A stretch of 34,007 bases of DNA, taken from contig JBKPGF010000001.1 of NCBI GenBank assembly GCA_046729255.1, positions 1 to 34,007 on the forward strand. The letters run 5' to 3'. The notes under the pieces are model-generated. The model worked only from the letters and a program-made list of their open reading frames with translations. It made no database searches and was not told the DNA's origin. This DNA comes from PALSA-612 sp046729255. Its GTDB lineage: Bacteria; Actinomycetota; Thermoleophilia; Gaiellales; Gaiellaceae. Shown here piece by piece: positions 1 to 8,128 of the stretch (its first letter is position 1; each line of letters opens with the position of its first letter). The position numbers and the translations under genes were made by a program.

Positions 1-1304
1 GCCATGTTCTCGTTGACGATGTCGAGGATGCCCTCGGCCGCCTGGTGGACGTCGAGGCCCAGGGCGTCGCCGATCTTCTGCACGGCCGTCTTGGCCGCCT
101 CGGCGTCGAGCGCCATCTCCCCGCCGAGCAACTGCGGCGGCAGGTGGCCGACGATGACGTTCGCGTCGGTCACGGTCGGCTCCTCTCCTCCCTTGCCGTA
201 GCAGGCGGGGCCTGGGTCTGCTCCCGCCGACTGCGGTCCGACGCGCAGCGCTCCCGTCACCTCGGGAACATGAGCAATCGAGCCTCCTCCGGCGCCGACC
301 GAGCGAACGTTGACGCTCGGCACCTTGATCGGGATCACCTCGCCGGGGAGCCCCCAGCCGTACGGCACCTCCGTCTGACGCTCGATCGTCACCTGGCCGT
401 CCTCGCACAGCGCGACGTCGGTCGACGTTCCGCCCATGTCGAACGTGAGGATGTTGTCGTAGCCCGCCCGCCGGGCGACGTACAGGGCGCCGGCGACGCC
501 GCCGGCAGGGCCGGAGAGGATCCCGTAGATCGGCTGCTCGGAGGCAACCTCGGCGGTCATCAGGCCGGCGTCCGAGCGCAGGAGGTTGAGGTCGCCGCTC
601 ACACCCGCGTCCTTTAGCGAGGAAGCGAGCTGCTGGACGTAGGACTGGACGCGCGGCCGAACGTACGAGTTGAGGCACGCCGTGAGCGTCCGCTCGTACT
701 CGCGGAACTCGGGCAGTACGTCCGCCGAGATCGTCACCGGGAAGCCCGGATAGAGCTCGTGGATGATGTCTCGGATCTCGCGCTCGTGGGCGGGGTTCGC
801 GTACGAGTTGATGAGCGAGACGGTGAGCGTCTCGACACCGGAGTCGACGAGGTCGCGGACCGCCTCCTCGAGCTGAGCGCGATCGACGGGCTCGACGACC
901 TCGCCCTGCGCGCTCATCCGCTCGTTCGCTTCGCGCGTGTCCTCGAGCGCCGCGGGCGGATCGGGCTTGATCATGATGATCCAGCCCGCGAGCGGGCCCG
1001 GTGTCTGCGAGCGCGCGAGATGGAGGATCTGCCCGAAGCCCCGCGTCGTGATCAGGCCGACACGCGCGCCTTTCGCCTCCAGCATCGCGTTCGTCGCCAC
1101 CGTCGTCCCGTGCTGGACGAAATCGACCTCCCCGGCCGCAACCCCGGACTCCTGGCAAATGCGCCGGACGCCGACGAGCACACCCTCCGACGGGTCCGCC
1201 GGTGTCGACGGTGTCTTCACGCGGTGCATCGCTCCACTCTCGTCATGGACGAGGAGGAGGTCCGTGAAGGTCCCCCCGACGTCGACTCCGAGCCTGTGCG
1301 CCAT
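1..1304 (-). CDS. hyuA: Hydantoinase/oxoprolinase family subunit A (HyuA), 3' end outside window
   Basis: The reading frame is visible by translating the minus strand from an ATG at 1304 and runs off the left edge, so about 434 N-terminal residues are seen. It opens with the ASKHA-type phosphate motif DVGGTFTD, then has FVQHGTTVATNAMLE and, further on, LTFDMGGTSTDVALC, all typical of HyuA / N-methylhydantoinase A. Family members use ATP to hydrolyse cyclic amides, or act as subunits of acetone/acetophenone carboxylase-type enzymes, normally with a HyuB partner, which would lie to the left. A good ribosome site (AGGGAGGG, four bases before ATG) precedes the start. It is the last visible gene of the gntR-caiB-lyase operon, 13 bases after the lyase stop. 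The family is clear; the substrate cannot be read from sequence. Confidence 0.88.
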   Translation of the reverse strand, partial: MAHRLGVDVGGTFTDLLLVHDESGAMHRVKTPSTPADPSEGVLVGVRRICQESGVAAGEVDFVQHGTTVATNAMLEAKGARVGLITTRGFGQILHLARSQTPGPLAGWIIMIKPDPPAALEDTREANERMSAQGEVVEPVDRAQLEEAVRDLVDSGVETLTVSLINSYANPAHEREIRDIIHELYPGFPVTISADVLPEFREYERTLTACLNSYVRPRVQSYVQQLASSLKDAGVSGDLNLLRSDAGLMTAEVASEQPIYGILSGPAGGVAGALYVARRAGYDNILTFDMGGTSTDVALCEDGQVTIERQTEVPYGWGLPGEVIPIKVPSVNVRSVGAGGGSIAHVPEVTGALRVGPQSAGADPGPACYGKGGEEPTVTDANVIVGHLPPQLLGGEMALDAEAAKTAVQKIGDALGLDVHQAAEGILDIVNENM

Positions 1305-1317
1305 CTATCCCTCCCTG

Positions 1318-2223
1318 TTAGCCGGCGACCGGGGCAAAGACCCCGGCGCGATAGATCTGACCTTCGAGCTCCCGCTCGAGCACTCTCTCGAGCCATTCCG
1401 CCACGGCGACGAGCCGACCGAGATCGATACCCGTCTCGATCCCCTCGCCGTGGAGCAAGTAGACAAGATCCTCGGTGGCGATGTTGCCGGTAGCGCGCGG
1501 CGCGAACGGGCAGCCGCCGATGCCGCCGACGGACGCATCGAGCACGCTCGCGCCCGCCTCGACGGCCGCGTGGGCATTCGCGAACCCCGTGTTACGCGTG
1601 TTGTGCAAGTGGACGCCGACGGGACACGACAGCTCCGCTGCCGCTGTGCCCACGATCTCGCGGATCTGCCGCGGCACGCCCACGCCGACCGTGTCCGCGA
1701 AGACGACTTCGTCGGCGTCGGCGGCGGCGAGACGCCGTGCGAGCTCGAGCACGCGGCCCGGGTCCACGGCACCCTCGAACGGGCAGCCGAACGCCGTCCC
1801 GATCGTCACCGTCGCCCTGACCAGGTCCTCGTGTGCGCGCGCCACGATGCGCTCCGCCGCCTGCACCGAGTCTTCGACGCTCGCGTTCTGGTTGCGCTGG
1901 TTGAAGGTCTCCGATGCGGCAAAGGCCATGTGTGCCTCGTCCAGTCCGGCCTCGAGGAGCCGGTCGTAACCGCGCTCGTTGAGGACGAGACCGGCGTAGA
2001 CGACGCCCGGCCGGCGCTCGATCGCAGCCACGACCTCTTCCGCCCCTCCCATCTGCGGCACGCGGGCGGGGTTGACGAAGCTGACCGCTTCGATCCGCGG
2101 CAGCCCGGCGTCGGCGAGGCGGTCGACGAGCTCGGCCCGCACCTGCGGCTCGAGGATCTTGGGATCGTTCTGGAGGCCGTCGCGCGGTGCGACGTCGCAG
2201 ATGACGACGCTGCGCTCGCTCAT
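1318..2223 (-). CDS. Hydroxymethylglutaryl-CoA lyase family protein
   Basis: A 301-residue DRE-TIM barrel lyase, the usual size for HMG-CoA lyase. RDGLQN near residue 14 gives the catalytic Arg and a metal-binding Asp. VHLHNTRNTGFAN supplies the HxH metal ligands, and SVGGIGGCPFAPRATGN carries the signature loop cysteine of this family. The enzyme should cleave 3-hydroxy-3-methylglutaryl-CoA, or a similar 3-hydroxy-acyl-CoA, into acetyl-CoA plus a keto acid. The ATG at 2223 overlaps the caiB stop (ATGA), so the two are probably translationally coupled; an open extension upstream of this ATG is only the shadow of caiB. With a CoA-transferase upstream, the natural reading is activate-then-cleave catabolism of a branched or dicarboxylic acid. 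The true substrate is inferred only at family level. Confidence 0.9.
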   Translation of the reverse strand: MSERSVVICDVAPRDGLQNDPKILEPQVRAELVDRLADAGLPRIEAVSFVNPARVPQMGGAEEVVAAIERRPGVVYAGLVLNERGYDRLLEAGLDEAHMAFAASETFNQRNQNASVEDSVQAAERIVARAHEDLVRATVTIGTAFGCPFEGAVDPGRVLELARRLAAADADEVVFADTVGVGVPRQIREIVGTAAAELSCPVGVHLHNTRNTGFANAHAAVEAGASVLDASVGGIGGCPFAPRATGNIATEDLVYLLHGEGIETGIDLGRLVAVAEWLERVLERELEGQIYRAGVFAPVAG

Positions 2224-3467
2224 AGGACGGCCTCGCTCTTGAGCCTGTCGATCTCCTCCGACGAGAGGCCGAGCAACCCGCCGTAGACCTCCTCGTTGTG
2301 ACTGCCCTCGTCCCACGTCGCCGACCAGCGAACCTCCCCCGGCGTCTCCGACAGCTTCGGCACGATGCCGGGCCCGATGTACTCGCCGAACTCGGGATCG
2401 ACGTGCCGTACGAGCATCTCCCGGGCCCAGCAGTGCTCGTCGTCGAAGATGTCGGCGATTGTGTAGATCGGCCCGCAGATGACCCCGGCCTCGTTCAGCG
2501 CCTTGTCGATCTCGGCAGCGGTGTGCCGTCCCGCCCACTCGGCAACGACGGCCTCGATCTCCTCCTGGTGCTCGCCACGGTCGAGGTGGCTCTTGAATCG
2601 GGCGTCGTCAGCCAGCTCCGGCTGGCCCATCGCCTCGCAGAGTCGGCGATAGACGTTGTCGGCATTCGCCGCGATCACCATCCACTTGCCGTCCGACGAC
2701 TTGAAGATGTTCGACGGAGCCACGCCTTTCAGGCCGGTGCCGCCGGGCCCGCGCACGATCTGTAGCCGGTCGTACTCGGGGACAGTGCTCTCCAGCAGGG
2801 CGAAGCAGGCCTCGAGCAGCGACACGTCGACCACCTGCCCGCGACCGAAGCCGAGCGAGTCACGCTTGTAGAGCGCCGAGAGCACGCCGATGGCGGCGAA
2901 CATCCCGGCGAGCGAGTCGCCGAGCGAGATGTGGATGCGCGGCGGCGGCTCGCCCTCGAAGCCGTTGATGTGGCGGATGCCCCCCATGGCCTCCGCCACG
3001 GAAGCGAAGCCCGCCCGGGGAGCGTAGGGCCCCGTCTGGCCGTAGCCAGAGACGCGACACACGACGAGCTTTGCATTCGCCTCCCACAGTTGAGCCGGGC
3101 CGACATTCCAACGCTCGAGCGTTCCCGGACGGAAGTTCTCCACCAGCACGTCGCTGCGCTTCACGAGCTCGAGCAGGAGTCGCTGTCCCTCCTCTTCGCG
3201 GAGGTTGAGCGTGACGCACTTCTTGTTGCGACCCTGCACGGGCCACCAGAGCGAGCGGTCGTGGTAGCGCGCCTTTCCCCAGTCGCGGAGGGGATCCGGC
3301 TGACCCGGCGGCTCGACCTTGATGATCTCTGCCCCGAGATCGCCGAGCAGACGTCCCGTGAACGGCCCGGCGAGGAGCATCCCCAGCTCGATCACTCGAA
3401 CACCCGCCAGTGGGCCGGGACCGGTCGTGTCGCGGGCGACCTCCGTCTCCGCCATCGTCTCCGTCAC
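2220..3467 (-). CDS. CaiB/BaiF family (class III) CoA-transferase
   Basis: A 415-residue protein of normal family length. Near the N-terminus it has LLAGPFTGRLLGDLGAEIIK followed by VEPP, the hallmark of formyl-CoA transferase relatives. It also contains NKKCVTLNL and VLVENFRPG, and the catalytic aspartate falls in SLGDSLAGMF at about residue 184. It should move CoA from a donor acyl-CoA to a free carboxylic acid. The frame can start at GTG 3467, which overlaps the gntR stop (GTGA), or at ATG 3455 (MAETEVARD); I list the longer form because of the overlap. It sits directly between the regulator and the HMG-CoA-lyase-like gene, which suggests it makes the CoA thioester that the lyase cleaves. 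Succinyl-CoA or acetyl-CoA as donor cannot be decided from sequence. Confidence 0.9.
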   Translation of the reverse strand: MTETMAETEVARDTTGPGPLAGVRVIELGMLLAGPFTGRLLGDLGAEIIKVEPPGQPDPLRDWGKARYHDRSLWWPVQGRNKKCVTLNLREEEGQRLLLELVKRSDVLVENFRPGTLERWNVGPAQLWEANAKLVVCRVSGYGQTGPYAPRAGFASVAEAMGGIRHINGFEGEPPPRIHISLGDSLAGMFAAIGVLSALYKRDSLGFGRGQVVDVSLLEACFALLESTVPEYDRLQIVRGPGGTGLKGVAPSNIFKSSDGKWMVIAANADNVYRRLCEAMGQPELADDARFKSHLDRGEHQEEIEAVVAEWAGRHTAAEIDKALNEAGVICGPIYTIADIFDDEHCWAREMLVRHVDPEFGEYIGPGIVPKLSETPGEVRWSATWDEGSHNEEVYGGLLGLSSEEIDRLKSEAVL

Positions 3468-4144
3468 CCGGCGCGCTCCAGGTCGCGGACGTGCCTCACT
3501 AGCAAGTCGCGAGCCTCGAAGACGTGCTCCTTCATGAGCGACTCGGCGCGGTCTGCGTCCCGCGCCTCGATCGCCACAGCGATCTGACGGTGAAAGTGAG
3601 CGGAGATGCGGCGCTGTTCGGGCGAGTACCAGATGTAGGACCGGTAGACGAGCGGGAGCTCGATGACCTTGCGCACGAGCTCGGCAACCCGCCCGCTCGC
3701 CGCGGCGTCCACGATCGTGCTGTGAAAGTGCATGTTCTCCTTGACGAGCGGTGCCACGTCACCGTCAGCGAGCGCCTCGAAGCGCGCGCAGCTCGCGAAC
3801 AGCTCGGCCACCTGTTCCGGCTCCATCTTCGTCGCCGCGCGGCCCGCCGCGTACCCCTCGAGCAGCGCGCGTAGCCTGTAGAGGTCGTCGAGGTCCTCCG
3901 CGTCGTGCGAGCGAACCGTCGCTCCCTTGTTCGGAGCCGTGTCCACGAGCCCCTCTGCCTGGAGCACCGCAAGCGCCTCGCGGATGGGTGTGCGGCTGAG
4001 CCCGAGCTCGTGCGCGAGCTCTTCTTCCTTCAGACGCTCGCCCGGAGCGAGCCTGCCGTCGATGATGGCCTCGCGAATCACTTCCGTGGCGACGACACCG
4101 GCATTTCGAACGAGCGGCGCGCCGTCGTGAAGGATCCTCGGCAC
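3464..4144 (-). CDS. GntR family transcriptional regulator with FCD ligand domain
   Basis: About 226 residues. The N-terminal winged helix contains LKEEELAHELGLSRTPIREA followed by LAVLQAEGLV, the standard GntR helix-turn-helix. The C-terminal half is an all-helical FCD (FadR-type) domain with histidines in MHFHSTIVDAA and SAHFHRQIAVAI that normally bind a metal and carboxylate effector. I start it at GTG 4144 and not at the upstream TTG (4159) because TATGCT stands exactly six bases before that GTG, the leaderless pattern seen at several genes here. The stop overlaps the caiB start. As first gene of the operon, with a palindrome over its -10 box, it probably represses itself and the catabolic genes until an organic-acid effector binds. 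Confidence 0.9.
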   Translation of the reverse strand: MPRILHDGAPLVRNAGVVATEVIREAIIDGRLAPGERLKEEELAHELGLSRTPIREALAVLQAEGLVDTAPNKGATVRSHDAEDLDDLYRLRALLEGYAAGRAATKMEPEQVAELFASCARFEALADGDVAPLVKENMHFHSTIVDAAASGRVAELVRKVIELPLVYRSYIWYSPEQRRISAHFHRQIAVAIEARDADRAESLMKEHVFEARDLLVRHVRDLERAG

Positions 4145-4150
4145 CGAGCG

Positions 4151-4164
4151 AGCATACAAAATGC
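4151..4164 (-). promoter_or_regulatory. Leaderless -10 box and candidate GntR operator
   Basis: On the minus strand TATGCT (4156-4151) lies six bases before the GTG at 4144, a TANNNT box suited to leaderless transcription. Overlapping it is an inverted repeat, GCAT (4152-4155), five bases ACAAA, ATGC (4161-4164), extended by AT-rich flanks that contrast with the GC-rich surroundings. A repressor bound here would block the polymerase, so autoregulation by the adjacent GntR protein is the simplest reading. The palindrome is seen; its binding partner is inferred. Confidence 0.5.
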
Positions 4165-4179
4165 AATCCGCCGCTGAAC

Positions 4180-4185
4180 TATCGT
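4180..4185 (+). promoter_or_regulatory. Leaderless-type -10 box
   Basis: TATCGT, six bases before the GTG start at 4192, matching TANNNT-N6-start. No Shine-Dalgarno sequence is present. With the opposing gntR box at 4151-4156 this forms a back-to-back promoter pair inside a 47-base gap. Confidence 0.45.
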
Positions 4186-4191
4186 AGGCAC

Positions 4192-4596
4192 GTGGAACTG
4201 CGGGAGATCGCGCGCTCCGTGCGCAGGCGGCAGGTCGGGGAGGCGCTCGACTTCGAGCGCGATCGAGAAGCCGCCCTGCGCGGCCAGCTCGAAGAGACCG
4301 CGGCCGAGCTCGAGGGCGCGAACGTCGACGACGAGACGTTCGCGGCGATGGACCCGGACGACGTCGGCATCGTGCAGCAGGCCTTTCTGGAGACCGGGGA
4401 CGTCTTCGAGGACGGGCTCGACGGCGCCGGCGACGAGGAGTGGCTTCAGGAGTTCATGGACGGCGAGTCGCTGGAGGACGTGCGCCAGGAGCGGCTCGAG
4501 GAGGTGGCGAGGCTCGAGGAGGAGATCGCAGACTCGCGCCGTCGCCAGCAGGCTCTCGAGCGCTACCTCGAGGCACTCGCCGGCCCCGAAGCCTGA
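4192..4596 (+). CDS. Small acidic coiled-coil protein of unknown function
   Basis: A 134-residue, strongly acidic protein that I do not recognise. Residues 1-45 and 95-134 are charged heptad-like helices (for example LEEVARLEEEIADSRRRQQ) flanking an acidic middle rich in Asp and Gly. It has no signal peptide, membrane segment or cysteine. Start GTG 4192 is supported by the TATCGT box six bases upstream. Its 3' end overlaps the converging ureohydrolase gene by 34 bases. The even spread of charged residues and the promoter argue for a real gene; the acidic bias could instead partly reflect base composition. It might be an oligomeric scaffold or a nucleoid- or stress-associated protein, but nothing in the sequence decides this. 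Confidence 0.6.
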   Translation: MELREIARSVRRRQVGEALDFERDREAALRGQLEETAAELEGANVDDETFAAMDPDDVGIVQQAFLETGDVFEDGLDGAGDEEWLQEFMDGESLEDVRQERLEEVARLEEEIADSRRRQQALERYLEALAGPEA

Positions 4597-5534
4597 GCCG
4601 CACGCAGCGCGAGCAGCTCCCACGCGACGTTGGCGGCCGCGAGAGCGGTGATCTGACCGGGCCCGTCGTATGTCGGCGAGACCTCGACGACGTCGGCGCC
4701 GACGAGCGTGATGCCGCGCAGAGCGCGGAGCAAGACGATCGCCTCGGTTGTCGAGAAGCCGGCCACCTCAGGCGTTCCCGTGCCGGGGGCATGCGCCGGG
4801 TCGAGAAAGTCGATGTCGAACGAGAGAAACACCGGGCGGCTGCCGACCCGCTGCCGCACGAGCTCTCCGTAGGCGGCCGGCCGGAACGCGCGCAGCTCCT
4901 CGCTGGGGATGACGTGAAAGCCGAGCGCCCGCGCGTCGTCGAGGTCCGAGCCCTGGAACAGCGGCCCTCTCAGGCCCGCCTGCACCGAGGACGCGGCCTC
5001 GATCAGCCCCTCCTCCGCGGCGCGGCGGAAGGTCGTACCGTGGAAGTAGCGCTGGTCGAAGTATTCGTCCCATGTGTCGCCGTGGGCATCGAGCTGGACG
5101 AGCGCGAGCGGGCCGTGTCGCGCGGCGATCACCCGCAGCTCCGCGAGCGTGATCGAATGGTCGCCGCCGAGCGCGAGCGGGAACGCTCCGGCCTCGACGA
5201 TGGGCGCGAGTCCTTCCTCGATGCGGCGGTATGTCCCTTCCGTGTCTCCGGCTGCAACCGGCAGGTCGCCGTAGTCGACGATCGAGAGTGCGTCGCAGAC
5301 GTCGATGCCGAACCCCGAGTGGAACGGCCGCAACAGCGCGGATGCCGACCTGATGGCCTCGGGCCCGAAGCGAGTGCCTGGGCGATACGTCACGGCCGTG
5401 TCGAATGGGATGCCGTACACGGCGGCGTCGACGCCGGCCAGGTCGGTGACGTGCGGGAGCCGCATGAACGTCCGCACGCCCGCGAACCGTGGGTAGATGC
5501 GGGCGTCGATCGGCCGGTAGGGCGGCCCGGTCAC
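4563..5534 (-). CDS. Agmatinase/ureohydrolase family protein
   Basis: 322 residues from GTG 5534, ten bases after the stop of the upstream CE4 gene; an open extension to 5612 only runs back into that gene. All binuclear manganese ligands of the arginase fold are present: GGDHS (His126), LDAHGD (Asp149, His151, Asp153) and SFDIDFLDP (Asp240, Asp242), plus EVSP near residue 284. The enzyme should hydrolyse a guanidino compound to urea and an amine. Agmatinase is the default name, but guanidinobutyrase and guanidinopropionase share the same fold and cannot be told apart by eye. Its operon with a semialdehyde dehydrogenase and a divergent omega-aminotransferase favours a guanidino acid whose product is an amino acid, not putrescine. 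Confidence 0.88.
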   Translation of the reverse strand: MTGPPYRPIDARIYPRFAGVRTFMRLPHVTDLAGVDAAVYGIPFDTAVTYRPGTRFGPEAIRSASALLRPFHSGFGIDVCDALSIVDYGDLPVAAGDTEGTYRRIEEGLAPIVEAGAFPLALGGDHSITLAELRVIAARHGPLALVQLDAHGDTWDEYFDQRYFHGTTFRRAAEEGLIEAASSVQAGLRGPLFQGSDLDDARALGFHVIPSEELRAFRPAAYGELVRQRVGSRPVFLSFDIDFLDPAHAPGTGTPEVAGFSTTEAIVLLRALRGITLVGADVVEVSPTYDGPGQITALAAANVAWELLALRAAQASGPASASR

Positions 5535-5544
5535 GGCGCGGAGC

Positions 5545-6405
5545 CTACTCGGGATAGATCGAGTCGAGCTCGAGCACGGGCAGCTGGCGCCGCGGCAGGT
5601 CCTCGTCCTCACGTGCCCGGCGAGCCGCTTCGCCGCACGACACCCACTCGACGTCTCCGCAGCCGATCGCGTGCTCGACGAGGCTCCGCAGCGCCTCCAC
5701 GCGACCGGGCCGGCCGGACAGGAACGGGTGCATCGTCAGGCAGAACAAGCAGCCGTGTCGGCGCATGCCCTCGAGCTCCTCTCGCCAGAGCCGGATCGCC
5801 CGCGACGGCGGGTGCACCGTGCCCGGGCCGGACCGCGGGTCGGGGACGTACATGTACTGGTTCCAGTCGTCGAGGCTCCAGTGGGCGGGGAGCTCGACGA
5901 GCGGGCCCTGTGCTGTCTCGAGCACGTACGGCCGGTCATCGTCCATGAGCGACGAGTCGTAGCCGAAGCCGTACTCGGCGAGCAGGTCGAACGTCCGGCG
6001 GCCCGGCTCCCAGCTCGGCGTGCGGTAGCCCTCCGGCTTGATGCCGAAAGCGTCGAGCGCCGCCAGGCCGGCCTCGAGATCCCGCCGTTCGTCTTCCTCG
6101 GTCATCCGCAGCGGGCTGAGATGGCCGTGCCCGTGGTGGCCGATCTCGTGCCCGGCGGCAAGGATCCGCTCCACGGTCTCCGGGTAGCGCTCGGCAGTCC
6201 AGCCGGGGACGAAGAACGTCGCCGGCACGCCGAGATCCTCGAGCATGCCGAGGATGCGTGGCACGCCCACGAGCGGCCCGTAGCGCTGATGGCTCATCGC
6301 GCTCGGATGCTCGGCGTACTGCCGCCCTTCGGCGAGGATCGCCGACTCGGCGTCGACGTCGAACGAGAGGATCGCGAGCGCCGCGCTCGGCCCCAGCCAG
6401 GTCAA
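5545..6405 (-). CDS. Cytosolic polysaccharide-deacetylase-fold (CE4) amidohydrolase
   Basis: 286 residues with a NodB/CE4 barrel: SFDVDAES near the start supplies the Asp pair, and GHEIGHHGHGH supplies the metal histidines. ATFFVPGWTAERYPETV and LVELPAHWSLDDW resemble the HpPgdA / cyclic-imidase / PuuE-allantoinase branch and not secreted chitin deacetylases. There is no signal peptide or membrane anchor, so it acts in the cytosol on a small amide, cyclic imide or ureide; a peptidoglycan target is unlikely. The start is TTG 6405, three bases after the mmsA stop, and the gene lies between mmsA and the ureohydrolase in one transcript. A plausible job is opening a cyclic precursor or removing an acyl group before the ureohydrolase step. 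Confidence 0.8.
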   Translation of the reverse strand: MTWLGPSAALAILSFDVDAESAILAEGRQYAEHPSAMSHQRYGPLVGVPRILGMLEDLGVPATFFVPGWTAERYPETVERILAAGHEIGHHGHGHLSPLRMTEEDERRDLEAGLAALDAFGIKPEGYRTPSWEPGRRTFDLLAEYGFGYDSSLMDDDRPYVLETAQGPLVELPAHWSLDDWNQYMYVPDPRSGPGTVHPPSRAIRLWREELEGMRRHGCLFCLTMHPFLSGRPGRVEALRSLVEHAIGCGDVEWVSCGEAARRAREDEDLPRRQLPVLELDSIYPE

Positions 6406-6408
6406 GGC

Positions 6409-7941
<1,533 letters not shown>

Positions 7942-7960
7942 CTCCCTGGAGCGTAGCGCG

Positions 7961-8017
7961 TTACCATCGAGTCATGGCCACGATCGAAACGTATGGGGGA
8001 ACCCATGGTTCCCCCAT
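7961..8017 (-). CDS. Candidate 18-codon leader ORF inside the repeat upstream of mmsA
   Basis: On the minus strand AAAGGAGG (8031-8024) stands six bases before ATG 8017, an ideal ribosome site. The ORF reads MGEPWVPPYVSIVAMTRW and stops at 7961, twenty bases before the mmsA ATG. Its start codon sits in the base of an 11-bp hairpin. It may be a translated leader peptide or simply a by-product of the repeat; the second copy of the repeat has ACG in place of this ATG, which weakens the coding case. Confidence 0.22.
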   Translation of the reverse strand: MGEPWVPPYVSIVAMTRW

Positions 8018-8112
8018 GGGCCCCCTCCTTTACACCCCCAATCGTCGCGCGACCCTTGGGCTCTCGCCGGGCAAAGCCCGGCTTCGCCCACCGACGACTG
8101 CTCCTGTTCAAG
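7993..8112 (-). repeat. Structured intergenic repeat, family 1, short-hairpin form (copy 1)
   Basis: About 120 bases homologous to 18888-19006 in the same orientation. Read on the minus strand it starts CTTGAA, then GGGC (8089-8086) and GCCC (8061-8058) enclose a 7-bp stem GCCGGGC/GCCCGGC with a three-base loop (8066-8082). The box AAAGGAGGGGGC follows, and then an 11-bp perfect hairpin (7993-8003 with 8007-8017) whose three-base loop reads ATG. It lies in the 187-base gap between mmsA and the divergent aminotransferase. Nothing else is seen in that gap apart from the possible mmsA -10. Confidence 0.75.
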
Positions 8113-8128
8113 CACGATCGGGGTTGTA

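Noticed and set aside
45..617. Plus-strand frames over the first 1.3 kb
   Set aside because: They are shadows of hyuA, whose minus-strand translation shows the ASKHA motifs throughout.
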